From Flammula alnicola (taxonomy: Eukaryota > Basidiomycota > Agaricomycetes > Agaricales > Strophariaceae), in assembly GCA_015499995.1 (NCBI GenBank), contig JADNRV010000133.1, positions 88,978-152,977 of the forward strand: DNA of 64,000 nucleotides, in the 5' to 3' direction. Made by a program: the position numbers and the translations under genes. Positions 34,612 to 47,176 of the stretch are shown piece by piece. Numbering within the stretch: position 1 is the first letter of the stretch; each line of letters opens with the position of its first letter. The notes under the pieces were generated by a model that worked only from the letters and a program-made list of their open reading frames with translations, did no database searches and was not told the DNA's origin.

Positions 34612-37600
34612 GAAGAAGATGGCTAGAACCGGTAAGATCAGTTGGCATCTTTGTTCCAAGCTGAATGAAATACGCACTCGTAAACGTAAAGTAGGTGAAT
34701 TCGAGGCAACGGTGATCCAAGGAACTTGCGATCAAACTCTAGTGCAATCGAATTACACAGAGAAAAATGGAAATACGCCTCAAGGAGAGAGCACTAGACA
34801 GACATAGCGATTAATAGCGTGAACATCATTCACGGGAAATTTCAAATCAAAATCGACAAGTAGCAAAAGGTGCTGCCCCAGAGGGGTAACGACGACAACA
34901 TCAACTGTCCCTGCGGCCTTTGGCACGTTTCCGATCAACCTTCATCGCACCTGGGCCATGATGGCACAGAAGACTCAAGAAGAGCGCCCAGCGCACGCTA
35001 GGAGCCACAAACGCCATCGAAACCTGGCAAGAAAAGAGAAGAATGCGCCGTACTTACCTGTGGAGTTCGCGATACCTGCACCCTTGTTGCAGCCGATAAC
35101 CCCAGGGTTGTCCAAACTCCAGCTTACGGCCAAACGAGTTTCTATGTGCGACTCGAACTACCATGGAAGACAACCGCAGTCAGTAAGATCCTTGGTTCGA
35201 CTTGTGGAATGTTTCTCACCGTTCAACGACAAGGACCACCCAAACCGTCACTTTTTCGAGCCGAGCACACCCTAAATGGACCTCCAGGCTCTTCCGCCAC
35301 GAAAAGGAGTACAGAAGAAGTACAAGAAAGAGAATAAAGATATGGATGCACCGGAGATGGTTGTGAGACAGAGGCAAGAGATGCTTGGACGATGTCGGTG
35401 GCAGTCTCCACGCGATAGCCTTGTTTGGATGTTTGTCATCGTCAGGGTCCTTTTCTTCAACAAACCTCCTTTCTCACAATCCACATCGCTTTTTGCCAAC
35501 TAATTCCTGTTACAACATCTCAGAGCATGGCGCGGACCGATACCAGAATTACTGGGTCAAATTTACTGCCTGAAATCTTGCCAACAACTTGTCGCAAAAA
35601 TTTTGTATTCCTGTCGTCGCGCCAAAAACGCAATTTTGGAGGACTCGCCGGGGGCACAGTCGATACAGGTAAAGCAAAATCAAACGCAGTAACCCTTATT
35701 CTGCGTAGATTACTCATTTAACTTATTGTTTTCAGTACACGCTACTTTGTGGCACCAGTGCTACAGCGACGCGTCATTCTGAAACGTTTTCTCTGCGAGA
35801 TCACTGGCCTGTTGAGGGTTTTTTTCATGCCTCTGAGCTGTTTTCTAAAACCTCTGCATTGCCAAACCTATGTTTTTTTCTAATCACGAAACCGCGGAAT
35901 AACGGTGTCCGAACATTACGCAAGGCGCGACGTGAAGTCTATTCGTCTCGTCATTTATTGCGTGTCTCTAGGTATGTTAATGCACTCATACCTGAGACCT
36001 CTCTCACCCTGGTGCTTGTCGACAATATTTAAGTCCGCAAATTCGGAGACCACAGCGAAGCCCTTGATTTGACAATATCACCGCAAAAGCGCGAAAAGAA
36101 GCGACAAGCCTTCACCTGTTAACCTACGCACAGACCCCTCTCGCAAAGTCCCAGCGTTAGATCTCGATCCAGCGTAGCCGTGTAAGCATCCTACCTCGAG
36201 CGTGGCGCAGAGTAACCAGCTGACCACCCAGAACTGTCTTATTTAGAGCGTACATAAACACAGGCCACGCACCTGGACTTAATACGCTGCCAAGGAAACC
36301 GCTTCCGACGTTGGGGCATGAGCCAGCTTCACCCACGTGAGCGAGAAGAAGATCGCTTGAAAGATGCCTGAAGCAAGCCCAGAAAGAGAAAGAGAAAAAT
36401 CGGCCACTGACGCATTGCCGCCGGGAAAGTGTCGCGGATGAGTCACCTCGAGCACATACCGTCATTCCTAGGTGCCAAAATCCAAGAAGCAGAGGTGGCC
36501 TTGATGTCATTATTATCTTCGGCGTCTTGCTTACTCTCGTAATGCCCCTTCAGATGGAAGGCCTGGGGAGGTGGTTTCTTTTTTTTTGTTAAGTGTATCC
36601 GTTTCCCTGTATCAATTTGAAGAAGATGCTTATAGGCGTGGATTTCTGAATACATATGAAGTTCGTCCTCTCCAGTATTCAGAATTATAAGAATGAGCTT
36701 ACGGGTAGCTGCGAAGTTCAAGACCATCAATCGCGACTGGCGCATCGGCAGTAGGTAGCTCCGTCGCATTTCATATTCGGTGATAAGGCTTATCACTATC
36801 TCTTAGGTGCCGTTTTGATAGCAGATCGATGATTTAGTCTTTCAGCTAGCCATCGCTGTGAACGAGGGAATCTCGTGGCTCACAATACCGCCATGAACGC
36901 GAGAAGATGCAAATACTTCTCTGTGCAGTGACGGACTTCTTCGACCACGTCCCTAATCTGCTTGGCATTGCATCTCAACAACGCGATTATTGATATCTCT
37001 CTAAGTATAGTGCTGTTCTAGGTAAACAATCAGCTACGTCCTTGACCAATTCCTTAACGGCAGGAGAGGTAAAGCTAACGCAAACAATTGACTGCAGGGC
37101 ATCAAGTCCGCGATCATTGGTCTTCCTCAAACCGGACTCGTCCGACATTAACAAACTCTTAACGTTCGTGTTTTTCCATCCACCTCGTGAACACCCCCGT
37201 CAATTTGGCTGAACGCAATCCCAAGCAGAACCTTTATCTCTATATCTATTTGTATCCCCTTACTAACCTATATTTGTCTGCGCCGCGGCGTCTAAGCTCA
37301 TCCCAAGATCCATTGTACTCATCAGTGCCGTCACCCACGGCACTTCAATCGAACCTGATCAACAGCACGAAGTCTAGACTAGCCCTAACGCCGCGTCAGG
37401 AACTACGTGGCATCGACAAACGTTTTCCATTAAGCCTCCTCCACGCAGCCATCGGAGTCTTGCGCATTCCAGGACACCGATGTTAGGTAAGTCAATTACG
37501 CTTCACCTTCAAAGGAAAGGTTTGGTCGCTCGGACTTGGACTAGTGCACAGCGGGTACCTATCGGCGCTCCAGATTCCACCTTGTTCAATTCACTGACTC

Positions 37601-40112
37601 GGATTTGACACCTAGATCAGGTCCCGTGTAACGCCAACTTTAGGGTCCGCTTTCTTTATCTCGCCACGTCCTCGTATAATTACCTCGCTGAAGTGCGCGG
37701 ACCTGAAGACCTGATGGAGAACAGCGGCAATTGACGGGCACAGATACCGCCAGCAGCGTCCATGGCGAGGAGGAAAACATCTATTCATCCCAGGTCACGT
37801 TGTCGCGCTTGTACGTTTGCTTGTCCCGGTCCGTGTCATTCGTCAGCCTGTTTCATTGATCCTTACCCCCATGCTCTAATCCACAGCCTACAGGTGCCAC
37901 TGTCAATCAGTCACTTGGTTCGAACCCTCTGATGTGCTAAATTCCGCCTAAATTACCCACCTAAGGCACGGACCATTAAGTTCGGAATATCCGATTCATC
38001 ATGGATGGGAACATGTGAGCTGGACATGATGTCTATAAAAAGGCTATTTCGCGCCTGGCCTGAGCGTTACGCTCGCACCTGAGGTCGCGCTCAGGCTCAA
38101 CTCGGAATTCAGCGGACTCCGAGAGCTGGGGAAATGTATAGCCCTTGACGTTTCCTGAATAAAAGGGTCAGGTACTGCACGTCTTTGAATGCAGTCAGAA
38201 ATTTTACCTCATTATCGAAAATCTAGAATGACCTTCGGCCGAACACTGTTACACGAGTTTATGTATAAACCGCGCATTTCGTCCTTGTATTGACGATCAG
38301 TGTGAGTAAATACCCTCGTACAACACAGCTAGCCTAATTATAACTTGATCAATTTTATAACATATCGCAGGAATCATGTCGAGAGCAAATAAGGAAACCA
38401 GTCTTCGTATTATGCCCGGTTTTCCACAACGTCCATAATCAATGCCTTCATGGCTTCTCCCTTGCATCCTCTGTAATCAGAAACAGATTTTTATCACGAC
38501 CAACGCAAACAGGCCCGAAAAAGTATGTCTCCGCTTTACCAACGCCCCGCAGATCGCTTTGATTCATTCTCTACGTTCCTCTCAGTCCCTCTCGTCGCGT
38601 AAAACAATCAAGTCGCGTATGTATGACATTCAGCTATTGAGCGGATTTAGTTCTTACGCGTGATGCCCTTAGCCGACGCAAATATTTAGGCAAATGCGCT
38701 CGGTCTCTTATCTGTCTACTTAACGATCTCATCTGGCGCAAAGCTGCGGGAAAATTCGAGGTGAGTACTATCATTGTCAAGTCGCGACAACGTGGATTTC
38801 AATCCAGCCTGTGAAATTCTCGCAAAAAATAGAAAGTCATGGATGTCAATACCTCTGCTCGAAGGAATGACATGTACATACAAATCAGTTGATGGAAGCA
38901 GACGTATCCCTCACTATACATTCGTTCGACCTGCAGAGAACAATGTCCGGGAAATGAATGAATGAATCACGATGGACCTGTTTAAATTTATTGGAGTACT
39001 TAATGAATGGTCAGATAAATGTTCCGTATCCGTAAAATATCTCCATAACACACATTCTCCTTGTCATCTGGACCAATCCTCCCGGCCGAAGATTTAGTAA
39101 CTGAGAGGAGCGGGAGCGGGAGCACAACGGGAGGACCGGAGGCCCTGGCACCGTGGGAACATGTCAGCCAAGGCATGACAGTGTGACCCTCGTCCTCATG
39201 TGGCGGTTTCTTTGAGACTCTCAGGTGCTGGAAAAACATCTACCCTTTCCTTGCATCTTTTTGTACTCGCATCTGTCCATAATGACAACAAAACCTCGCC
39301 GGACCGTACCTGGCTCATCAATATACACAACGACATCCAATGTTGCATGGATGCCGGAGGCTGACGAAGAGTCGAAGACCTGTAGGCGTTCTGGGAGACT
39401 TTTCACAGGTGGCACGATCAAAGGCGTTCTGATAATGTTTGTACTTTATTTCTGCTCATGTCCATGTCAATCATAGGGTTCTCAATGCAGACACTTCCGA
39501 GTAAAGGATCATTTCACGGAGATTGATAGTCAAGATCCCCAGTTTCTCTCTGCATCGCTTGTCCATCCAATACTATGCAACTCTGTTACACACGCGTGCG
39601 AGCCACAGAAGCACGCCCTTATCTGACCTGTTGCAAAATACGTGACGGATTATCCGCTAGGTCTGGACGCGTGGATGTTCAGGGAATCTCTTGCCGCTCT
39701 TCAAGCGCCCAGTTCGTTGTTCCGACATCCTAGGGTCAACCATCGCGTACATGTGTCGTAATTCACGCATTGCCGCTCTTTCAAGCCGGCACAAATTGCG
39801 ACAATGCAGGTATGATCCCTTCCTTCCCTGTGAAAAGGTTATTATCATCAAGGAACCAGGTGCTCACCTACTGAATCAAGTTCCTTCTATGCCCGATCAC
39901 ATTTCTGCGTACCTGCCTGCCATTTTCAAACCTCACGGAAGCATGGAACGGACGGCAGTGAGATGACCTTGTCAATCCCAGGATCTGTATCGCACACAAC
40001 CGGATGGGCGGCTCTGGACAATATATAAACACCATTGCTAGCCGACCGAGGAAGAGCAGGACAAAGTTCTCTTCCTGTGAACTTCGTTTACTCCCCCCTG
40101 CCTCTCCTCAAG
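34612..40112. other. 5.5 kb with no recognised gene
   Basis: After the ATG4 promoter, no frame in this stretch shows a family motif, signal peptide with splice support, or coding texture. Small imperfect inverted repeats occur, for example CCTGAGCG at 38059 with its complement at 38088. The region may be decayed transposon sequence. Confidence 0.45.
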
Positions 40113-41841
40113 ATGTTAGTATTACCCTTTCCTCAACTTCTGACCACCATCTCCCTTGCCATTGCGGTTTCCGGTACGTCGTTCTCCCTGTCGTGTTCAA
40201 AAATTCTGCAGTATATATTTAACCTAATCCTTTACTCACAGCTGCCGTTACCACGGTTGTGCCACCTGCATCCAAGGGTATTTGGGACGATCCTTCCAAC
40301 TCCCTGGATTTGAACGGCACTGGTACCGACACCTCCTCCATCGTGGCCACGGCTCAAATTGTCGACCAAAAGTCTGGAGCTGCTGGTGACGTAGATCCTA
40401 ACCCACCTGTCCCTCCGACGACTATTACTGCTGTCGACGGGCAGCTGACCGACGCGGGTACCGGCGACGCGAATACGACCACCACGTCGCGTCGTTCTAT
40501 CCCTGCTCGCCGCTCTTTGAGCCGTCGCTCCCCATCTGACTATGAGCTTGTGTTCTCCGGTTCAGGCACGGGCCCAACGGACCGTGACGCGTCTATTGAG
40601 GGCACTGCTTACTTGACCTTCACTCTCGTCGACAACTCGACTTACAATGTTAATGCGTGTCTCGATTTCTGCTCCAGCGTTGAGACCTGTGGTATGTGTC
40701 GTTCGAGTCATGCTAAATCGCAGCACATCTCACCTCTGATTTTTAGTTTTCGCCAACCTGTTCTACGAGCACAACAACCCCGGCCTTGATGTACTTTTCT
40801 CGAACTTGAAGTGCGCGGTGTACGCTGATACCCACAGCGCTGCCGAAAAGCTTAACTTTGGAGGACAACAACTCGCACCACCTCCGGCTGGCTTGACCTT
40901 CATCCAAGACAGCAGTGGATACTCTGCTAAGACCCTCGTTGACCCGGCTGATCCTGAGGGTTACGAACTCGTTTTCGGACCAACTAACGGTGCTAATAAT
41001 GCTCCCGGAGTAAGTGTTCTGATTGCGTCCATGCGTAATCGCAGAACTGAACCCAAAATAAACAGTACATGGGATTCGCCTTCCTCGACAGGTACGACGT
41101 TGATGCTTGCGCCCAGCAGTGTAACACGCGCGGTGCGGACAGCCAGGGTGGTGCTTGCCAATTCTTCAACATCTGGCGTGCTGTTGTCAACGGAAACCCC
41201 ACTACCTACACCTGCAGCATGGTAAGTGGCCATCAACATTGTCTGAATAACCCAGTATTGAGCATTCAATGCAGTACTTCATCGTCGCTGATGCTTCCAC
41301 GGCCGTCAACACTGGCCAGGGAGATCTGCAAGTTACATTCTCTCGCGGCTACAAGCGCAAGAACTTCGTCATCGACGGAGGCTTTGAAGGTTTCAATGAA
41401 TGCGACGACTTCTGTTTCGATACCTCTTACGTCAACTGGATCGGCACGAGCCCGGCAGGCGGCACACTCGATGCCACCATCTTCTTCTTCCAGCCATATG
41501 CACACTCCGGCAACGCGGTATCTCTCCTCGGATCGGCCACCGGCGAGGACTCCCTCTCCGGCACGCTCACTCCCGCTCAACCCCTCGCGACTGTAGCTGG
41601 CAAGACGTACTCCATCAACTTCTTCCACGCTAGTGCGTTCAGCGGCCCGTCGCTCGAAGCTAATGCGTTCGTTGATATTCAGTGGAACGGCAACACTATC
41701 ACCACGATCCGCCCCGGCTTCAGCAACTACCAGTTCTTCCAGTTCACGGTCACAGGAGCAGGCAACGATGTGCTCTCCTTCCACGGTGGTGCCGCCCCAG
41801 CATGGTCCTTCATTGATGACGTTGCCGTGTTTGAACAGTGA
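40113..41841 (+). CDS. Secreted multidomain protein of unknown function
   Basis: Five exons (40113-40173, 40242-40691, 40747-41009, 41066-41221, 41275-41841) give 498 residues. The signal peptide is MLVLPFPQLLTTISLAIAVS. A Ser/Thr/Asp-rich linker with two clusters of dibasic sites (SRRSIPARRSLSRRS) follows. There are then two Cys-containing modules: YNVNACLDFCSSVETC...FANLFYE and YDVDACAQQCNTRGADSQGG...CQFFNIW. They resemble the PAN/apple-like modules of fungal secreted proteins. The C-terminal 190 residues (NFVIDGGFEGFNECDDFCFD, YSINFFHASAFSG, SFIDDVAVFEQ) look like a beta-sandwich carbohydrate-binding-type domain. Role at the cell wall or fruiting-body surface is inferred only. Codon use is C-ending and strongly biased, suggesting high expression. 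Confidence 0.85.
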
Positions 41842-43265
41842 TCTTCCTAATCCGCGTACGTACTTCTTCCGCCCTTCACTCTATCTACGGGACCACCCTG
41901 TGGTGGCGCATGATATGGACATCTTTGGGTACTTGTTCTCGTCTTTATTCAATTAATACACGTCTTGTTCCGTGCTTTTGTACTTGTTACGTCGTGCTAG
42001 CATGTAGGCTGCTGAGGGGGAAATAATTCCCAACGGGAGTTCTCCTAAACTGGACCGCAGGATGACCACTGTTGCAGTGCTAAAAGCAAGTGGAAAGATT
42101 GGAATTCCTTACTGGTACTGGACGTACCTCAAAACGGGCAAACATCTAGAAGGACTCAAGGTTATTCCCCCCCCCTGGGCCCTGTGACAAACTTAATTTT
42201 TGAGTGATTGGCTGCGAACACATCACCTCAAGTCGAGAATGCGGAACTTAGATCCGCGCGTAAACACCGCGACACATGTGCAGGACCAGAGAGAACATTC
42301 CGGATACCCAAAATTATTTCTCGTCGCTGCAGCTCCGCATCCCTGCTCCCTGTATATTTGATGAGGTCTGACTTAAGGCGCACCCGACATCACTGGCGCG
42401 CGGACGATGTCATCTCAACCTTCGGAATCAGGTTTATGTCGACATGGTCGTAGCTCCCCCAGGTCATAATGACATCCATGGACCGTGCGTAGCGATACAT
42501 ACTACTGGATTTGATTGAGGTGAAAGCGGCAAATAACAATATGACATATCGATGATATCCAACGCATCCGCTATCATGAAGTACTTGGCCTGAAACCCTC
42601 GGAATCCGGATGATCTACAGATCCTGCTTGCTAAATTCTAATGAAGTCTCCGCCAAGACCTCACTATTTGGAAATATGCGAAGTATATGAATTAAGAACA
42701 AGCATGTGTATAATAACGCTTTCGTCTAGGTCCTTCGGGCGAAAATTAAATATCCCAATGGCGGCCAGCGCCAAAGGCTGAGTTGAATTCGAACGCGACA
42801 TCAATACATGACGACTGTGCATCACATGACTCCCGCTATTTTCCGAATCTGAATTATTACAGGTTGCACAAATTTACCCCCGCCTGTGATTTCTTTGTGA
42901 TTTCTCTAGTGAAAGGAGCAAGAAAGGAGGCTTCAAAATTCCTTGGGAAAGTGATATACTCGAATTATAGTACTTATCCTTATCGAAAAGGTAACATCGT
43001 ACACAAACTTTCTCCTACTATTAGTGTACATTACATATATATTACTATCGTATAAGGCTCATGCAAAACCGCTAAGGATTTGGTGGGCCTGTTCATGAGA
43101 TACGCCGACAGTCGTCAGACCCGCCTTTGATGGCGGACTTACCAAATCGGGAAGTGCCGCAACAGTGTCACCCTATAAGATACTATACTTATGCACTATT
43201 TCTCTGCTACAGGGATGCTTCTAGGATATGTAAAGTAACCTGAGATAGTACATGGTGTTGTTCGG
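41842..43265. other. Intergenic, no gene recognised
   Basis: AT-rich patches and short frames only. It leads into the minisatellite block. Confidence 0.45.
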
Positions 43266-43269
43266 TTGT

Positions 43270-44230
43270 TTATACCCCACGGCACCCAACGCGAGTCACC
43301 GCGTATCCAACGCGAGTCACCGCGACTCAACGTGACCCAACCTGATATGATCTGACACATTATCAACTGTCATTCTGACCTAGAAAAGTGATATGTCAAG
43401 TCAGTGCACCATAGGTGAGATGACGTGACCCAACGCGAAACAACGCGCGCATATGACGCGAGTCACCGCGTGCATATGACGCGAGTCACCGCGTGCATAT
43501 CACGCGAGTCACCGCGTGCATATCACGCGAGTCACCGCGCGCATATGACGCGAGTCACCGCGTGCATATCACGCGAGTCACCGCGCGCATATCACGCGAG
43601 TCACCGCGTGCATATGACGCGAGTCACCGCGTGCATATCACGCGAGTCACCGCGCGCATATCACGCGAGTCACCGCGTGCATATCACGCGAGTCACCGCG
43701 CGCATATCACGCGAGTCACCGCGTGCATATCACGCGAGTCACCGCGTACATGTCACGCGAGTCACCGCGCGCATATCACGCGAGTCACCGCGCGCATATC
43801 ACGCGAGTCACCGCGCGCATATCACGCGAGTCACCGCGTGCATATCACGCGAGTCACCGCGTACATGTCACGCGAGTCACCGCGCGCATATGACGCGAGT
43901 CACCGCGTGCATATCACGCGAGTCACCGCGTGCATATCACGCGAGTCACCGCGTGCATATCACGCGAGTCAACGTGTACATATCACGCGAGTCAACGTGT
44001 ACATGTCACGCGAGTCACCGCGTGCATATCACGCGAGTCAACGCGGTACAACGCGCACCCTACGCGACCCTACGCGACCCAACCTGATACAACATAAACT
44101 GTTGTAAGGCATATTTCTACCTAGAAAGTAGTATGGGAAGTCGGAGCGCACCAGGCATACCCCACGACTCAACGCGTACACCCCACGCGACTCAACGCGA
44201 CTCAACGCGACTCAACGTGACCCAACCTGC
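43270..44230. repeat. 23-bp minisatellite array with duplicated flanks
   Basis: About 26 tandem copies of a 23-bp unit (consensus core GCGAGTCACCGCG followed by TGCATATCAC) fill 43440-44045. Variants swap GTG for GCG and ATC for ATG. The period is not a multiple of three but lacks stops, so two plus-strand frames stay open for over 200 codons. These are artefacts of the repeat, not genes. Shorter units (ACTCAACGCG, GACCCAACCTG) occur on both sides. A segment ending TAGAAA..AGT..AAGTC.G occurs before (about 43331-43412) and after (about 44076-44150) the array. Confidence 0.92.
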
Positions 44231-44304
44231 ACCGCGTGGTGCCATGCACACACCACGATGCATATGAGACACACGTGTCTCGTATTCTCTCTCTCTAAAC
44301 CACC

Positions 44305-45830
44305 ATGTCCAGCCATGCTAAACGGCCCCCAATCTCGGTATGCCAACCAAATACATATTACTTCTAACCTAATCTCTATCTAGCCCAAAGCTTCCCCACC
44401 CAAAGCGAGCAAGCGGTCCAAGCGAAACCCGGAATTCACCATTCCGACTCCTGCGCCAGATGCTGCTCCACGGAGCATTAGGCGAACGAACAGATCACGT
44501 GCAGAGGAAAAGATTATTGAAAAAGAAGAACAACTACTGTACAAACTCGCGCAGAAATACAAAGAGCAAGCCCAAGTCATCCGCGCCCCTTTCACCCGTC
44601 GTTCCCTCCAAAAAAACGCAGATGTCGCCCATCTCCAAGAAATCTGCAACAAAGAACTTGGTCCCGACAGAGCAGCGCAACATCTTTCCGCTCAGGTTAT
44701 CGACAGAAAAGGAGAGCCGATACTCTTCTATTTCGGTTATCGCATCACACCCGAAGACGGGAAAGCACCGGTATGCTTAATTTCAATTCATATCCGCTCA
44801 TATCCTGCTGATGTTATTAGCCCGAAATAAAACTCAAGGACCAGTATCTCAATCGTACGAAAGCGTATTTCGATTCGGTCGAGGAGACGAAGAACGCTAA
44901 AAAGGTCTTCGACGGTATTCACGTACGCTTCGATTTCTCGTTGAAATCTTGGAGTCTGACTTTTCACAGCACAAAAAGATGGAATCCTACCATGTACAAG
45001 TTCAGGATCTCGTATCTGCTGTTCCACTACACTCTCGTAAAGACCCCACGCGACACGAAGACATGAACTCTATAGAATATACCGTCGAGGGTGAAGATGC
45101 GCCAAAGACCGAAGACGCGGGCGTCGTCCACGGGGTCCAAGGGTGGATCCAACAGGGTCAAAAGAAAAAGGTGAGTGAATCAACGTTTCTATTCATGCAA
45201 ATCAATCTGATCTATTTATTAGGGCCTCTATCTCTCCGGCGACATTAGCTATTCAAGCTCGAGCGTGACAAATTTCATACATTACTTCCTTGCGACACGA
45301 TCTGTTGCCAGAGCCCTGGCTATTATGTTCGAGACAGTTTTTCCTGACATCTACGCACAATATCAAGAAGCCTTTGAGGCCGGCGTCTGGTTGACTCAGG
45401 ACCCAGGACCCTTTCTCGGACGCGCCATTATTTACAAATTGCAAGGAAAACTGCACAAAGACCGCAACGACGTTGGCCCATCGGCGAGCTTCCCCGCCGG
45501 CTATTTCACAGGCGGTGAGATGCTTTTCCCCCAGCTAGGTGCCAAATTTACGTGAGTATCTTGATCATTCAAAGTCCAGAAGACTCAGACTGAAAGTAAC
45601 CGCTAAGCTATGGGCCTGGATGCGTTTGTATTTTCTACTCCAGCGAGCTTTACCACAAAGTCAGTCGCTTTGAACCCACGCCCCAGACGAAGGAACAACA
45701 AGAAAAGAACATCACTCCGGGCAGAATTGGTACGGTTATGTTTTTTCCTGAGGCAAGTTTCGACTTGTTGAAAGGAAAGCCAAAACACTGGGCCCTGGAG
45801 ACGAAGTATGGGCAAAAGGCGAATACTTAA
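44305..45830 (+). CDS. 2OG-Fe(II) dioxygenase of TET/JBP type (candidate)
   Basis: Six exons (44305-44337, 44384-44770, 44821-44922, 44970-45170, 45223-45551, 45608-45830) give 424 residues in one frame. The first 90 residues are basic and Ser/Pro-rich, suggesting nuclear location. The catalytic core follows GLYLSGDISYSSSSVTNFIH. Seen are LHKDRND near residue 317 (HxD iron ligands), FTGGEMLFPQLGAKFTYGPG, FYSSELYHKV (second His) and GRIGTVMFFPE (2OG-binding Arg). This is the arrangement of the TET/JBP-like dioxygenases that are expanded in basidiomycetes and oxidise 5-methylcytosine in studied members. The acceptor at 45607 is required: the later CAG would delete the FYSS strand. It converges on a BAH-PHD gene 73 nt away. 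Substrate is inferred. Confidence 0.72.
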
Positions 45831-45903
45831 TTAAAACATGTATTTCCAATCCCATAGAAAATTTCTTTTGCATTGTATGATGGGAAAAAAAATACGACAT
45901 GTG

Positions 45904-47041
45904 TTAGATGATGCGGGCCTTGCACTTAGGGCATTTGAAGCGCCGCCAAGTCTCTTGGGACCTAGCAAATTCTACCAACTCCTTACCTAGGGTAGCTTCC
46001 CAATCCTCAGGGAGCTCCGAGTCCATCTCCTCCAGCCAAATATAAGCCTGCCGGACTGCGTATCCTGATCCAGTGAGGCTCCACTCGTCCATGCCCTCAT
46101 ATGATCCTCGCAATATAGGCATCTGAGCGACCCGTTGAACGTCGCTGATATCAGACGAGATGGAATCGGTCGAGGGAATTCCGAGACAACCCTCATCAAA
46201 CCAAACCTTACACTTCTGGCAGAAACGCTGACAATCCCTGTCGGGTTCGTAGGGGTTATTGCACACACAATGGACATTCATGCCCTAGCGACATCAATAA
46301 AATAATCAGGTAACGAGTAATAATGCGACAAGTAGTGGAAACATATACCGTAATCGAATATTTCTTAGACTGGATGCGCAGGGCTGTCCGAACGACCCAC
46401 CAGGTCTTGTGAATTGGCTGGTGAAAACCATCTCTATCGTCATATTGGTGGATGAAGCACTCCGCTGCAAAACACGTGTCAGATAAAGCTTAGGACAAAC
46501 CTTGGGGGAACGCACATTCTAAGCAGCTCAAGTCCACCACATCTTCGTGGGTAGACAACGCTAGTTCATTCCTTCCAAACGCTCTCAACGATGACTTCGA
46601 ACTAGTGGCAAATCATCAGTCGAAATCATAATCGTCAGAGATGTGAGTGATGTCATACCTGTCTGTAATTTTCACTTTGTTCATGTCCTCCACGGAATAA
46701 TACCACCTTACGATAAGGTAGCAGGGTTCGGGGTCATCTTCTTCATCACTGTCGTCGGAGTCATCTTTTTCCGGAGCCTTCATGTGCACAGAAACTATCT
46801 TGCCTTTCCAGTAGAGGTCGCCGTCGACAGGTCTGTCGCTGAGGTCCATGCCCTCGTGTGCAAGAAAAACACTGATGGAGCGATATATAGATCAACGTTC
46901 GAATCGATCGCTTGAGGAATCAGTGAGATGGACGTACTTGTCTCCTCCTCTGAAGGTGGTAAGCTCTCCTTCATCCCCCTCCACTTGGCACAAGTCTAAC
47001 TCAGGTATTAACCGAACTTGGCTTACAGAAGGAACAGACAT
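45904..47041 (-). CDS. BAH-PHD domain chromatin reader
   Basis: Five exons (47041-46938, 46871-46659, 46601-46516, 46464-46349, 46284-45904) give 299 residues. The BAH domain spans about residues 50-150: DLYWKGKIVSVHMKAPE, an acidic loop DDSDDSDEEDDPEP, then CYLIVRWYYSVEDM and NELALSTHEDVVDL. The PHD finger starts at HCVCNNPYEPDRDCQRFCQK, with CKVWFDEGCLG, and ends FKCPKCKARI. The usual fifth zinc ligand, His in WFHxxC, is Asp here (WFDEGC). BAH-PHD proteins read histone tails or nucleosomes. All four splice junctions restore phase, including one that rebuilds GGDNVFLAHEGMD. Neighbouring a TET/JBP-like gene, it may belong to one chromatin-modifying unit; this is inference. Confidence 0.82.
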
Positions 47042-47176
47042 CGAAAAATGAGATGGATGTCGAGGACGAAAGACGAGATGATCAGATAAGGAGTGATATA
47101 TGAACTATTCTATTAATAGGTATTACTAGTAAAATTAATTAATTCAAGGTAGAAGCGCAAAAGACAAAACCTCAGG

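Noticed and set aside
37915..37945. tRNA T-arm-like GGTTCGAACCC
   Set aside because: No D-arm, anticodon arm or acceptor stem can be built around it on either strand.
43440..44045. Possible CRISPR-like array
   Set aside because: Units are contiguous with no unique spacers, and the genome is fungal; it is a minisatellite.
43425..44107. Two long overlapping plus-strand open frames (about 220 and 204 codons)
   Set aside because: They are the three-phase reading of a 23-bp tandem repeat without stops, so the peptide repeats every 23 residues; not a gene.
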